This document shows, one piece after another, positions 44,256 to 55,944 of a stretch of 64,000 bases of DNA. Within the stretch, counting starts at the first letter, position 1. Every line of letters begins with the position of its first letter. The stretch is from the NCBI RefSeq assembly GCF_027595985.1, contig NC_073313.1:84984899-85048898 (forward strand), written 5' to 3'. This stretch comes from Sorex araneus. Its lineage: Eukaryota > Chordata > Mammalia > Eulipotyphla > Soricidae. The translations under genes were made by a program, and so were the position numbers. The notes beneath the pieces are model-generated. The model saw nothing but the letters and a program-made list of their open reading frames with translations. It was not told the DNA's origin and did no database searches.

Positions 44256-47200
44256 ATGACTGTCTGTACTTTTAATGCATGTACGATGGCATCCCTGATG
44301 GTGCAAGCACAGAAAATCAAGTACAATGTCATTGGATTGACCAAGACAAGAAGGAATCGAACACATTATGCTGTTTTTGACACTGGAGAATAACTAACTG
44401 TTCCTCAGAACATGCTATAGTAGAGGCATCCATGGTGTAGGTGTCCTTTTCAAAACGAACTTGGCCATGAGCATTGAGGCATTCAAAAGCCTAACAACCC
44501 AAATTGGACGCTTACATTTGAATAGATGTGGCTCATTGCCAGCAGTTTCAATTTTCCTCGTCTATGCACAAAGCATCCAATTATGATGAAGAAGAATTCA
44601 GAAGTTCTACATGGAGCTGGAGGAGTTCTATAAAGAAGACCACACCTTCTACAAGGTCATTGTCGATGATATTAACGTGAAAATAGGACCTAGAAGGTCA
44701 CCCGAAGAACTCCACATCAGGACCCATGGCCTAGAATGGAATGAACAGGGTGAGAGACTGTCTGAGTTCATCATGTAGACCAAGACCATCCATGGTAACT
44801 CACAGTTCCAGAAGGCCAAATCTAAAGTTGAACATAGGAGTCTCACGGTGGACATTCCACAACAAAATTGACCACGTCATATTCAATCGATGGTTTTGCC
44901 TAACCAATGTCGCTGTTGTCCAAATTTCCAAAAGGGATCAGACCACCATCTCCTTCATGCAAAATTCTACTTCACAGAGCAGAGAGAACGGGCTGCAAAG
45001 TTTAAGAACAGAACTCCCAGAATGACCACCAACTGGGAGTTCTTTGGCACTATTGCAGCAATATGAAAAAATGATATCATTGACAACATCGACAAGGAAC
45101 ACGATCAACTGCTCCAGCCTCTTAATGATCATGTGAGGAATGTCGAGAGAGAGAAAGCCACAAAAAAGACGCCTGTCTTCGAAAACTCTTGAGTTCATTC
45201 ACCAATGTGGTTTGGTGCGAGTCTCAGGCAATCACAAGATAACGTCTGAGCTCCCAAAGCTGTGCAGAGAAACAATAAAAGAATACCTCAAAGAGAGAAA
45301 AGTAGCAGTGATGGCCGTTGTAGCAGAAGCCAGGAGAAGTATTCGCAATGCCTGCCTGTCCTTCCCCAACTATAAGAGCAAGATGACTGCTCTCAGGTGT
45401 CCTGATAGATCTATCACATCTTCCAGAAGGGCAATGGACACGGTTACCCATGATTTCTACTCGGATCTCTTCGATAGCCACGTCCACCTGCCCACATACC
45501 AAATTCCACAGGATGGATATATCGTTCCCAGCATTCTCCCTTTCGAAATTTGACATGCTATTTCATCAGTAAAGAAACATACAGCACCCGGTCCAGACAA
45601 GGTCAGACCCAAACACCTGAAGAATCTGCCACCAGTGCTCATCAGTACACTGGCTCAGCTCTTCACATGCTACCTATCTGAAGCAGGGTTCTGACCCAAT
45701 GGAAAATCAGCAGGACCATCCTGTTGTACAAGAAGAAAGACATCCACGACATCGGCAACCATCACCCTATCTGCCTGTTGTCCATTGTCTGCAATTTGTT
45801 CACTAGAATCATCTTGAATAGGATTGGAAGAACACTAGATGAAGGACAGCCATGCAAGCAAGCTGGGTTCCGAAAAGGATTCAGCACGATCGACCATATC
45901 CACACGGTAACCAAGCTCATTGAGACTGATTTCGAGAGAGTTCAAGATGACACTTTGTCTAACTTAAATTGATTTAAAAAAAGCCTTTGATTCTGCTGAG
46001 ACTGATGCAGCCATCAAAGCCCTAGCCAAACAGGGCATTCAAACTCAGTATATCATGATCCTCCATGAGCTGTACTGCTTATTCACCACCAGGATCTCAC
46101 TATTCTACAAGGAAGCGATCATCGATTTAGAGAGGGGTTCGGCAGGGTGACACCATTTCACCAAAATTCTCCAGTGCCACCATCGAGAACATCATATGAT
46201 GACTGGAATGGGAAGGAATGGGAGTGGAGATAGATGGTCGGCCACTACACCACCTCTGCTTCGCTGATGACATCGTTCTAATAACACCAAACATTAGCCA
46301 AGTGGCACAAATGCTGGCCGACTTCGACTGTGTGTGGAAAGGTCAGACTATTGCTGAACCTCACAAAAACAATGTTCATGAGAAACGAACTACTTTCTGA
46401 TGTTCCATTTTCTCTTAATGGAACAAGCATCTCCGAATGCAGCAGTTATGTGCACCTAGGTAGAGAATTCAACATGATGAATGACCTGGCACCTGATATG
46501 CGCAGGAGGAAGAGAGCAGTGTGGAACGCCTTCAAGAGCGTTGAAGCAGTTGTTAGGAGGATGAAGAATTTCCAGCTCTGGACACATCTTTTCGACTTCA
46601 CTGTCATTCCTGCATTAACCTGCATTATGCCTCAGATTGACACCCAAGGATAGTAGATTCAATGGCCAGGGGGATTGCCTCATAGCTGGAAGACTGCTTC
46701 ATGAGTGAAGGGGAGAACGCAGATGGAATAGAGAAGGGATCACTAAGAAAATGATGACTGGAGGAACCAGTTGGGATGGGAGATGCATGCTGAAAGTAGA
46801 TAATGGAGCAAACATGATAACCTCTCAGTGCCTGTGTTGCAAACTATAATGCCCCAAAGTAGAGAGAGAGTATGGGGAGTATTATCAGCCATAGAGGCAG
46901 GGGAGGGTGGGAAATGGGGGGTATACCCGGGATATTGGTGGTAGGGTGGTGGGGAATTTGCACTGGTGGAGGTATGGGTGTTGGATCATTGTGAGATTGT
47001 AATCCAAGCATGAAACCTTGCAACTATCTCACGGTGATTCAATAAAATTTAAAAAATAAAAAAAACATGCTTCAGGGACCTGGGCCCTACAGAAACATGA
47101 TGAGAATGCTATTTTTGTCTTGCAAAGAGGAATCGAAAGAACTATGCTTGGAATATCACCTTTCACTCAAGTGAGAGAAGGAATCTGAAGTTCCGACTTT

Positions 47201-47520
47201 CATCAACAATCCAGAATCAGGGACACTGTCTCATTTGCCAAGCCATCAAAAATCAGATAGACTGGACATGTAATCTGATTTGGAGATGACCACTGGACTA
47301 GAGCTGTTACCAACTGGATTCCATGGGACGTCAAAAGAACACATGTCCGCCCACCTATGAGATGGTCAGACTTCTTCATCAAGACCCTGAATTAACGGTT
47401 TGAGGCTCTTATTGTTCCTGGAGTGAGCAGATACCATTGGGCTACACTAGTCCACAACAGGGACAAATAGAGACATCACAGGTGCCCGCTTGGACAAATC
47501 GATGGGCAATGGGATAACAA
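44256..47520 (+). pseudogene. RTE polyprotein (AP endonuclease and reverse transcriptase), broken
   Basis: The likely start is ATG 44256 (MTVCTFNACTM). The endonuclease includes KIKYNVIGLTKTRR and a GDFN-type site decayed to DDIN near 44667. A linker has RDQTTISFMQNSTSQ and FENS/LEFIHQCGLV motifs. RT: PGPDKVRPKHLKNLPPVL near 45590, LLYKKKDIHDIGNHHPICLL at 45722, QAGFRKGFSTIDHIHTVTKL at 45862, KKAFDSAE near 45980, and the catalytic FADD box at 46260-46271 within HHLCFADDIVLITPNISQ. The C-terminus (VPGVSRYHWATLVHNRDK, then a stop where W is expected) runs to the end. Many stops and frameshifts plus an L1 insertion inactivate it. Intact length would be about 940 residues, normal for RTE. Confidence 0.9.
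46636..47066 (+). mobile_element. Type A L1 3'UTR inserted in RTE copy 2
   Basis: Starts at the 3'UTR word gattgacacccaaggatag and ends gtgattcaataaaatttaaa plus A-rich tail. The TSD is atgc(c/t)tcag at 46627-46635 and 47067-47075. RTE sequence resumes at ggacctgggccctac. It proves that the RTE was resident before this L1 subfamily stopped moving. Confidence 0.93.
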
Positions 47521-47535
47521 ATGATACAAGTGAAG

Positions 47536-47700
47536 TGAAGGAGCCAGATCAATGGTACAAAGGGGAGGGCATTTGCCTTGCATGTGGCCAACCCAGGTTC
47601 AATCCCAGGCACTCCATATGGTCCTCTGAGTTCTACTAGGTGTGATGCCTGAGTACAGTGCCAGAAACAAGCCCTGAGCGCCACTTCTGTGACAGCAATT
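47536..47700 (+). mobile_element. Old SOR-type SINE next to the RTE end
   Basis: ggagccagatcaatggtaca, ttgccttgcatgtggccaac, caggcactccatatggtcct, cagtgccagaaacaagccct and an (att)n tail. Diverged, no TSD found. Confidence 0.75.
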
Positions 47701-48210
47701 ATTATTATTATTATTATAAAATTTTAGCATTCTACAATGATTTCAATCCATTAGAGGTCAAAGGTGAAACTTTAATATTGTCACATTTCCAAGGTCTTTT
47801 TAAAATAGAAGTTAGAGGAAGTTGGGGGTGTGGTGCTACAAGCAGGTCAACCTGTACCTGCGGGGTGATTGCATCAGCAGCCTGATGGTGCCTTCAAGCT
47901 TCCTGATACCTCCAAATTGTGCATTTTGCCAGATCCGTACAACTGGGACCAAGTTCACCAAGAAATTAAATGGCCAAGAGTTAGCTATGTGGGAGCTACA
48001 TCCACAAACCACTTCTGGCTCAGATATACAAGTTCATTTATTGGTCTTATGTCAGAGACGTATAAATAAATTGTTAAATATCAAAAGCCACAGTTAACCC
48101 TGGACCCTTGCAAGGCTGAACAGACTGGGGTAAATCGAAGGAGGGCGGGTCAGCCTGGAGCCCACCCAAGCAAAGCCCCTGGCAGCAGCTTGCTTCCACA
48201 ATCCAAAATC

Positions 48211-48220
48211 GCCGCCATAT
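48211..48220 (-). promoter_or_regulatory. YY1-like site in composite module
   Basis: gccgccatat on the plus strand is the complement of ATGGCGGC, the core of the YY1 site found near the start of some mammalian L1 5'UTRs. A similar core occurs in the 56.7-kb composite. The second module copy here has the site mutated (actgccatac). Activity is not shown. Confidence 0.35.
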
Positions 48221-48244
48221 TCCCAGCACCACTCCACCATCTGA

Positions 48245-48512
48245 CATACATTCTTTGTTCCTCTCAGAGAGCCCAACAAGCTACCGAGAGTATCCTGCCC
48301 GCACGAAAGAGCCTGGCAAGCTCCTCCTGGTACACTCGATATGCCAAATACAGTAACAATAACAGGTCTCATTCCCTTGACCCTGAAAGACCCTCCAATC
48401 ATTGGGAAAGACGAGTAAGGGAAAGCTGCTAAAATCTCAGGGCTGGGGCAAATGGAGACGTTACTGGTGCCTGCTCAAGCAAATTGATGAACAATGGGAT
48501 AACAGTGACACT
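48245..48512 (+). mobile_element. ORF-less RTE derivative inside the composite
   Basis: cctctcagagagcccaacaa leader, gatatgccaaatacagtaac, cctccaatcattgggaaa, gctgctaaaatctcagggct, then directly gagacgttactggtgcctgc and caatgggataacagtgac. It has the same leader-to-3'-end structure as 9401-10053 but without the upstream CCAAT/TATA part. The module sequence continues on both sides, so it inserted into the first module. Confidence 0.8.
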
Positions 48513-49457
48513 CCACAGTCTCAGGACGGATATTAACAAAATATAATCTGATAAAAATTCGGGTTTGCAGGTTTTGTGACCAAAATCTCCAGGCTTTCTC
48601 GGAGTTGGATGGGCTACTCCCACCCAGTTCCCAATACTACTAGAAACACTGGAAACACTGGCAGCCACCCTCACAAACCAACTACAGCACCACAGTGTAA
48701 GTTCTTCTACCCTCCTTGCTCCAGAGACCCATAAATAGATCTCAAAAAGCCACAGTCAATCTTGGACCCATGCAAGGCTGAACAGACTGTGATCAATTAG
48801 AGGAGGGGTGAGTCAGCCTGCTGCGCCCCCAAGCAGATCCCCTGGAAACAACTTGCTTCCCCAATCCAAAATCACTGCCATACCACTGGTCTGACTTCAC
48901 CATCTCAGAACCAACCTCACCAAGATATAATCTGCTGAAAATTCTGATATGTGAGTTTTGTGACTGAAAACTCCAGCTGGGATGGGCTGCCTTCCTGTAC
49001 TTCCAGAATCCTTGTCCCCAAAGCTGCCACATTCACTCCCCAAAGCTGCCACCCAGTTAAAATGCCTTACCATCCTGATAAAAATACTGAATGCCTAAAG
49101 AAAACCCTGACCTCTTAGTACCTGTACTGCTAACCATAATGCATAAAAGGAAAAGGAGAGACCAAGAAGGAAAGTGCCTCCCACAGAGGGAGACTGAGGT
49201 GGGGTCTGGGATGTTGGGAGGTGGTGGGAGGGAAAAAGGGGACATTGGTGGTAGGAAATGTACACTAGTAGATGGATGGGTGCTGGATCATTGTATGACT
49301 GAAAACCTATTATGAACAGCTTTGTACTTATTTATCTTATGGATATTCAATTAAAAATTTTAAAAAGTTATGTTGAGTTCATGTCCACTTCAATCAGTTT
49401 AATCAATGACTGAATAAATAACAGTACCCCTACATTAGAAAAAGAAGTTAGAGGAAG

Positions 49458-51198
49458 AAATATCTTGGGTTACTATTACAGGAGACATAGTTACTATTAT
49501 TATGAGACAGTTTTTAGTCTTATTCATGAAACTAGCCTCAGTTCTCTGTGTATAATATAGTGACCAGCATTCTATCTGAAAGAACATTTCAATTTTCTAA
49601 TTCTTGAATTTGGTCTGAAAGGGAGATGAGAAAACCATTGCCTTTCTCCAATGCGTTTTTATCCAATAACAGGAGACTTAAGTCTTAAAACTAGGATTAT
49701 GAACAGTTTGGTGTCTAGAAGATTGGGGTAAATGAAAATAGCATTTTCCACTCACTGAGACTTTTTTTTACACTTCATGTTCAGTTACTCTGACTATGAT
49801 GAATCCTCATATGCTTTTCTCCCAGTTCAACCATCTCTATTCTTTTCACCCTGATCATGGGTTAGAATAGTGCAAAACCTTCCAGCTGCTGATCTTCAGT
49901 AGTTCTGTTCTGCCTCATACAGAGTATTGTGTATAGCACAAAACCTCTTGTAGAAGCTTAATACATACAGACAATAAAGCAGACGCATTTGCATTTTCAA
50001 TTCAGAAATAAATTGGGTTAAGGAGAAATTCAATGTCTGAATCTTGGATAGGGACTCAGAATGGAGTAAACTACAGGGACTTCGGGAGATGCCAGAATCC
50101 CTGACTCTGGGAAGGCTGACAAAGAGAAGTAAACAAGGAAGCCAGGGCCAGGAGAAGGGTCTAGAAAAAGAGGGGCTGCAGTTTGAAATGAATGAACCAT
50201 TACTTGAAGCTTCTTTAATTTAGTGAGTGTCCAATGCGTAACTCTAAGGACCTATACCTCTTCCACATTTTCTGAGGACATGAAAAACATTAAGAAGGGA
50301 AATACCCATGAGGTTATGGAACATTTTTAGTAAATAAACTTAAAGTTACAGTTATTCACAGTAGAGTAAATTTCATTAGTGAACATTATCTTCTCTCATG
50401 CCTTCAGAAAATAACAAATAGACTTAATAGCTTTAGGCACTATATTTTTATTTCCAACAAAAATATATACTGGAACATACTTAAAATATTTTTTCACTTT
50501 AGAATAAAACAGGACAGGTTCATCATGGACCACATTACAATATCTAAAGTATCTTCTACTGAAGTATCAAAAGTATTTTGCCTCTAAGTATTTTAAAAGC
50601 AACAAAAAACAATATAGGGGAGTGTTATTGTAAAGTCATGGGTAACAAAAGCATTTAACAAAATTAGGTTGCCCCTTAAGTCCCCAATTCCAGTGCTTCT
50701 TTATCTTTTGTACTTCCTCTTTTACTTAAATAAACTATTTATATTGATAACTCCTTTCCCACAAAAATAAGGTAGTCTATTTCCTTTGCAACAATGACTC
50801 TAGCAATAGCTACTAGGACATACACTGGTCCAGATCCCTTCAGAGCCAACAACACATCTTCAAAACATGGGAGTGAAAAACATAAATCAAGGCCAATTAT
50901 CCTGCCATGTTAGGTCTAAGCAAGGACTTATGAGGAATTTGACACTCCTACAAAGACAATATCATATATCTATCCATGTATTTATTTCATTTCTGCTTTT
51001 TAAAAGATTTGAGGTGGCTAACAATTGGTAATTCTTTGTAAAATTAGACAAAAATCTCTTAACAGAGAATAAGAGCAGTGTAAAGAAAAAGACACAGGGA
51101 CAAATAAAATACAAGGGCCCACCTGCCTTATTTCTAGAAGGCTAAAATAAACAAGCATGCAATTTAGAACTGAATTTTCTGGTAACCAAGGTGAAAAT
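49458..51198. other. Apparently non-repetitive DNA, no gene recognised
   Basis: 1.7 kb without L1, RTE or SINE signatures. No convincing exon: frames are short and unremarkable. Candidate single-copy sequence for orthology tests. Confidence 0.45.
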
Positions 51199-51213
51199 CA
51201 AAGCACAATATTA

Positions 51214-52487
51214 TTTATTATTTATTTTATTTTATTTTTTTAATCACTGTGAGGTAGTTACAAGCTTTCATGTTTGGGTTATAATCTCACAATGATCAAA
51301 CACCCATCCTGCCACCAGTGTACATTCCCCATCACCAATATCCCCGGCATACGCCCCCATTCTCAACCGCCCCCTGTCTCCATGGAAGACAATATTCCCC
51401 ATAATCTTTATCTATTTTGGGAATTATGGTTTGCAACACAGACACTGAGAGGTCATCATGTTTGGTCCATTATCTACTTTTGGCACGCATCTCCCATCCC
51501 GACTGACTTCTCCAGCCATCATTTTCTTAGTGATCCCTTCTCTTTTCCATCTGCCGTCTCCCCTCCACTTGTGAAGCAGGCTTCCAGCTATGGGGCAATC
51601 CTCCTGGGCCTTGTATCTACTGTCTTTGAATGTCAACCTCATGTAATGTTATTCTATACTTCACAAATGAGTTCAGTCCTTCTATGTCTGTCCCTCTCTT
51701 CCTGACTCATTTCACTTAGCATAATACTCTCCATGTCTATCCATTTATAAGCAAATTTCATGAGTTCATCTCTCCTAACAGTTGCGTAGTATTCCATTGT
51801 GTAGGTGTACCAATGTTTCTTTAACCAGTCATCTGTTCTAGGGAACTTGGGTTGTTTCCAGATTTTGGCTATTGTGAACAGTGCCGCAATGAATATATAG
51901 ATACAGATGTCATTTCTACTGTGCTTTTTTGCATCCTCAGGATATATTCCCAGAAGTGGTATTGCAGGGTCATATGGAAGCTCAATTTCTAGTTTTTGAA
52001 GGACTGTCCATTTTGTTTTCCAGAAAGGCTAGACAGGTTGGCATTCCCACCAACAGTGAAAGAGTGTCCCTTTCCCCCACATGCATGCCAGCACTGGTTG
52101 CTTTTGTTCTTTTGAATGTGTGCCAGTCTCTGTGGTGTGAGATGACATCTCATTGTTGTTTTGATTTGCATCTCCCTGATGACTAGCGATGTGGAGCATT
52201 TTTCATGTGCCCTTTGGCCATTTTTTATTTCTTTTTTTGAGGAAACTTCTGTTCATTTCTTCTCCCCATTTTTTGATGGCGTTGGAGGTTTTTTTTCTTA
52301 TACTATTCTACTAGTGTCTTGTATATCCTGGATTTTATTCCCTTATCAGATGGGTATTGGGTAAATATTCTTTCTCATTCTGTAGGCTCTTTCTATATTT
52401 TGTTCACTGTTTCTTTTGAAGTGCAGAAACTTCTTAGCTTGATGTAGTCCCATTTGTTTGTGTTTGCTTCCACTTGCACGGTCAGTG
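51214..52487 (-). mobile_element. Young type A L1 3' end
   Basis: A 1,274-bp minus-strand L1 with an A-rich tail complement, type A 3'UTR (aatcactgtgaggtagttac, ctttggcacgcatctcccat) and ORF2 C-terminus including the zinc-knuckle region (about 52060-52130). The TSD is caaagc(a/t)caatatta at 51199-51213 and 52488-52502. Very similar to 54047-55210. Confidence 0.93.
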
Positions 52488-52502
52488 CAAAGCTCAATAT
52501 TA

Positions 52503-54033
52503 AAACTTGGATTAGAGTAGCACTATTCATGGTAGTCTCCACATGGTTTTCTGCAAAATGTGACCAAATTGTCTAATTATCAATTTTAAAGGATAGAAGG
52601 AAAGTACAGTTGAACTGACCTACAGAGTTAGTGGAGGGTTATAAAATGTTTACATTTTTACAATTTTTCAAAAAAAAATTTACAAACATTTTTACAAATG
52701 TTTACAGTAGCAGATTAAACTGGGATCAATACACTTCAGCGATGTTGTTGAAATGGCAGCTATCCTTTGACATACCATGGACAATTATACCTCTTATTCT
52801 TCCTAGTACAACAAGTGCTCAGAGCATCTTAGTACTCTACATCACAGATACTTGAGATCTGTTTCTTACATATGGCTGATGCTTTCTGACCAAGTCAAAC
52901 TCAAATTTTCTCCTAGAGAGTCCCCTAGAACAATTCATCTTTTAATTTGTCAGGTCCCAGTGATGTTGCCTGGGAGTTTTCTGGGTTCCTAGACAAGTCA
53001 CGGTATGTGGCTTGTTCTGCTTCACTGATAATAGCATAGGTTCTGTGTACTGCCTCTGATTTCACCCTAATCACTGAAACATTTTCTCAACAGAACCAAA
53101 ACTCATACAGCTGGATAGTTATTGCACCCCTCTAACTAGGGCATAGATGGGGAGATTACGTCTGTATGATGGGTCTCATTGCTTTCATTGTCAAGCAGAA
53201 TAAAATGGACACATTAAACTAAGAGAAACAAACTTTTTTCTGGCCCTGATCTTGGAGAAGAATGTCATGAGGTTTTATATAAGGAGGAGCATTGAGCAAT
53301 ATGATAGACAATGTCCTGGAACAGGAACAAAATATGAGGAGCCAGCTGCTCACGATACAGAAAACATCAGTTCATAATTATGCATCTGGTGCTCATAAAT
53401 CAAAAGCTCACTGCACTTGTGATGCTGCTGTTGACTCTCCAAGACCATGAAAATTTATTCTGGGGCCAGGAAAGCCCCGAACTTAAATCCTAACCAGTCT
53501 TTGCATGTTTTTAAAACCCCAGCTCCCCATAATCTCCATTCACTTCATTGGACTTTAATTCAAACCTTCCACATGAAATTTAACTATTATTCAAGACATA
53601 TATCAGGAAAATCCTGCAATGTAGTTTTTGAGAGTTCCTTCCATCCTAGATAGCAATATTAGTGCAAAACAAAATGAGTTGCTATCAAGGAATGACGCTG
53701 TAACTCCTGATCATTCGGCTTAGCAGCCATTTACAATTCTGCATTTTCCTGAGTCTTCTTGGTAGGGACCCCTGCGCATCACTGTATTTTCACATCGCTT
53801 TCCAACAAACAGGAAATTCCTGATTCACAAAGAGATGATATGGAATATGGAGATGGAGATGGAGAGTAGATTTCAACTAGAGAGCAAAATTAGTTACGTT
53901 CCTTTGTCACTGAAGTCAGTGTCTCACCCCATTTCCTCAACTGTTCTTTGCCAAAGAAACCAATTAGCGAAGAGATAAGAACAATAAAGCAATTATTTTG
54001 AAAATAATAGGGGAGAAATCATATCTAAGCCCG
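52503..54033. other. Apparently non-repetitive DNA, no gene recognised
   Basis: 1.5 kb without recognised repeats. The small frame at 53447-53653 has no known resemblance. A T/A-rich run (tttacaaacatttttacaaa) lies near 52680. Confidence 0.45.
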
Positions 54034-54046
54034 ACCATCTTTTTCT

Positions 54047-55210
54047 TTTTTCTTCTTTTTTATATTTTATTTTATTTTAATTATTTTTAAAAATTTTATT
54101 GAATCACTGGGAGATAGTTCCAAGATTTCATGTTTGGGTTACAATCTCACAATGATCAATCACCCATCCCTCCACCAGTGCACATTCCTCACCACCAATA
54201 TCCCGGGTATACCCCCCCCCTTTCCCACCCTCCCCCTGCCTCTGTGGCAGAAAATAATCCCCATACTCTCTCTCTACTTTGGGGCATTATAGCTTGCCAC
54301 TCAGACACTGAGAGGTCATCATGTTTGGTCCATTATCTACCTTCAGCATGCATCTCCCATCCCAACTGGTTCCTCCAGCCATCATTTTCTTAGTGATTCC
54401 TTCTCTATTCCATCTGCCTTGTCCCCTCCTCTCATGAAGCAGTCTTCCAGCTATGGGGCAATCCTCCTGGGCCTTGTATTTACTGCCCTTGGGTGTCAAC
54501 CTCATGTAATGTTATTCTATACTCCACAAATAAGTGCAGTTCTGTGTCTGTTCCTCTCTTTCTGACTCATTTCACATAGCATGATACTCTCCACGTCTTT
54601 CCATGTATAAGCAAATTTCATGACTTCATCTCTCCTAACAGCTGCATAGTATTCCATTGTGTAGATGTACCAAAGTTTCTTTAACCAGTCATCTGTTTTA
54701 GGGAACTTGGGTTGTTTCCAGATTTTGGCTATTGTGAACAGTGCCGCAATGAATATATAGATACAGATGTCATTTCTACTGTGCTTTTTTGCATCCTCAG
54801 GATATATTCCCAGAAGTGGTATTGCAGGGTCATATGGAAGCTCAATTTCTAGTTTTTGAAGGACTGTCCATTTTGTTTTCCAGAAAGGCTAGACAGGTTG
54901 GCATTCCCACCAACAGTGAAAAAGCGTCCCTTTTCCCTACATCCACACCAGCACTGGTTGCTTTTGTTCTTTTGAATGTGTGCCAGTCTCTGTGGTGTGA
55001 GATGATATCTCATTTTTTTTAAAATTTACATATCCCTAATGACTAACGATGTGGAGCATTTTTTCATGTGCCTTTTGGCCATTTAAAATTTTTTTTTGAG
55101 GAAATTTCTGTTCATTTCTTCTCCCCATATTTTGATGGGGTTGAAGGTTTTTTCTTATATAATTCTACTAGTGTCTTCTATATCCTGGATATTAATCCCC
55201 TATCAGAGCT
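54047..55210 (-). mobile_element. Young type A L1 3' end
   Basis: 1,164 bp on the minus strand. Same subfamily as 51214-52487, sharing the variant ctagacaggttggcattccc in ORF2 and gatgtggagcattttttcat. The TSD is accatctttttct at 54034-54046 and 55211-55223. Confidence 0.93.
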
Positions 55211-55325
55211 ACCATCTTTTTCTAACTCTCTGCAGGGGTGATGTGCAAGTATAGATCATTTTTAGTAAGAATTACTTGATGATTTTCAGTTCTTGAGAAT
55301 TCAAGTTTATATAATTCTCTAAATT

Positions 55326-55490
55326 TGGGGTCTGGAGAGATAGTATAGGAGTTACAGTGTTTGCCTTACATGATACTTACCTAGTTTTGATTTCTGGCAC
55401 CCCATATGGTCCATTGAATCCAAGCGGAGTGATCTCTGAGCAGAGAACCAAGTGTAAGCCCTGAGCAATTCCTGAAATCTAACAAAAACT
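55326..55490 (+). mobile_element. Old SOR-type SINE
   Basis: ggggtctggagagatagtat, gtgtttgccttacatgatac, tctggcaccccatatggtcc, gtgtaagccctgagcaattc. Diverged, tail lost. Confidence 0.75.
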
Positions 55491-55589
55491 TCTCCTAAAT
55501 TTATGTCATGCAATGCTTTCTCAGGCATTTCTAATACCTGAGGTCCTGGTTATCTGCTCCAGAGATGTACAAATGACTCCCATTCTAAA

Positions 55590-55940
55590 GGTACAATAAT
55601 GTGTCTTGGATGAAATGCTAAATTGAATAGTGGCCCCAAGCATGACCAAGTCCTAACCCCCAGAACCTTTGAATGTTACCTTACACTGTAAAAGAGACTT
55701 TGAAGATAAGATTTAATTAATAAACTTAAACTGTAAACTGAGAAGGCCAAGGCATAGAGCATTCTACATTTTACTCAGAAGCGCCATTTTGCATTCCAGG
55801 TCAGAATAGGCCCTTGCCCACAGAATGGAATAAGGAAGGGGAGAGCTGCATAACCAACCCAGCATGGCTCTTCCCAGCCCCAGTCCCTGGAAATTGAGGA
55901 AGCCAAGACATTAGGGCCCTCTACTCTTCACCTGTTAAAA
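55590..55940 (+). repeat. Possible ancient LTR-type interspersed repeat
   Basis: ggccccaagcatgaccaagt, cctaacccccagaacctttg and aatgttaccttacactgtaa resemble, from memory, an old eutherian LTR-like repeat. There is no recognisable terminus or internal region. Could be coincidental. Confidence 0.25.
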
Positions 55941-55944
55941 ACTC

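Larger units (their letters stand above)
44195..47535 (+). mobile_element. RTE-clade LINE copy 2 (best copy), split by an L1 3'UTR
   Basis: A sense RTE beginning in its leader (gagaggctgctaaaatctca) and ending at the 3' terminus (acaaatcgatgggcaatggg) near 47520. Without the L1 insert (46636-47066) it is about 2.9 kb. It encodes one polyprotein, endonuclease then reverse transcriptase, and has almost no 3'UTR: the last codons run to the element end. The upstream CCAAT/TATA leader seen in 9401-10053 is absent, so this copy is 5'-truncated in the leader. It is presumably the family reported as RTE1_Sar, in which similarity to strongylid nematode RTEs is the notable point (recalled knowledge). 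Confidence 0.88.
47822..49442 (+). mobile_element. Largest composite ORF-less retroelement, with tandem modules
   Basis: A 1,621-bp insertion with a perfect 15-bp TSD, agaagttagaggaag, at 47807-47821 and 49443-49457. Two copies of a roughly 390-bp module begin near 48007 (aaccacttctggctc) and 48676 (aaccaactacagcacc). Shared words include aaaagccacagt, cttgcaaggctgaacagact, gcttccacaatccaaaatc and gataaaaattc/gctgaaaattc. The first module is split by an RTE leader-plus-tail element (48245-48512). Then come an L1-like 3'UTR (about 49070-49360, tacactagtagatggatggg) and a terminal module (gttgagttcatgtccacttc, gaataaataacagtac) shared with 17842-18708, then aaaa. No ORF. Confidence 0.82.

Noticed and set aside
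44195-47535. Nematode DNA contaminating the assembly
   Set aside because: The RTE is interrupted by a shrew-type L1 3'UTR with its own TSD and is followed directly by soricid SINE sequence. Two RTE copies and many derivatives sit among L1 sequences.
47658-48097. Short frames of 66-91 residues as coding exons
   Set aside because: They fall in SINE tail and composite-element modules, and the homologous module at 17842-18708 does not preserve them.
48245-48512. A separate SINE insertion with its own TSD inside the composite
   Set aside because: Possible, but no clear flanking duplication was found, so it is described as a component and the order of events is left open.
55590-55940. Endogenous retrovirus or LTR with internal genes
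   Set aside because: Only a faint resemblance to an old LTR-like repeat. No gag, pol or env sequence and no paired LTR were seen anywhere in the window.
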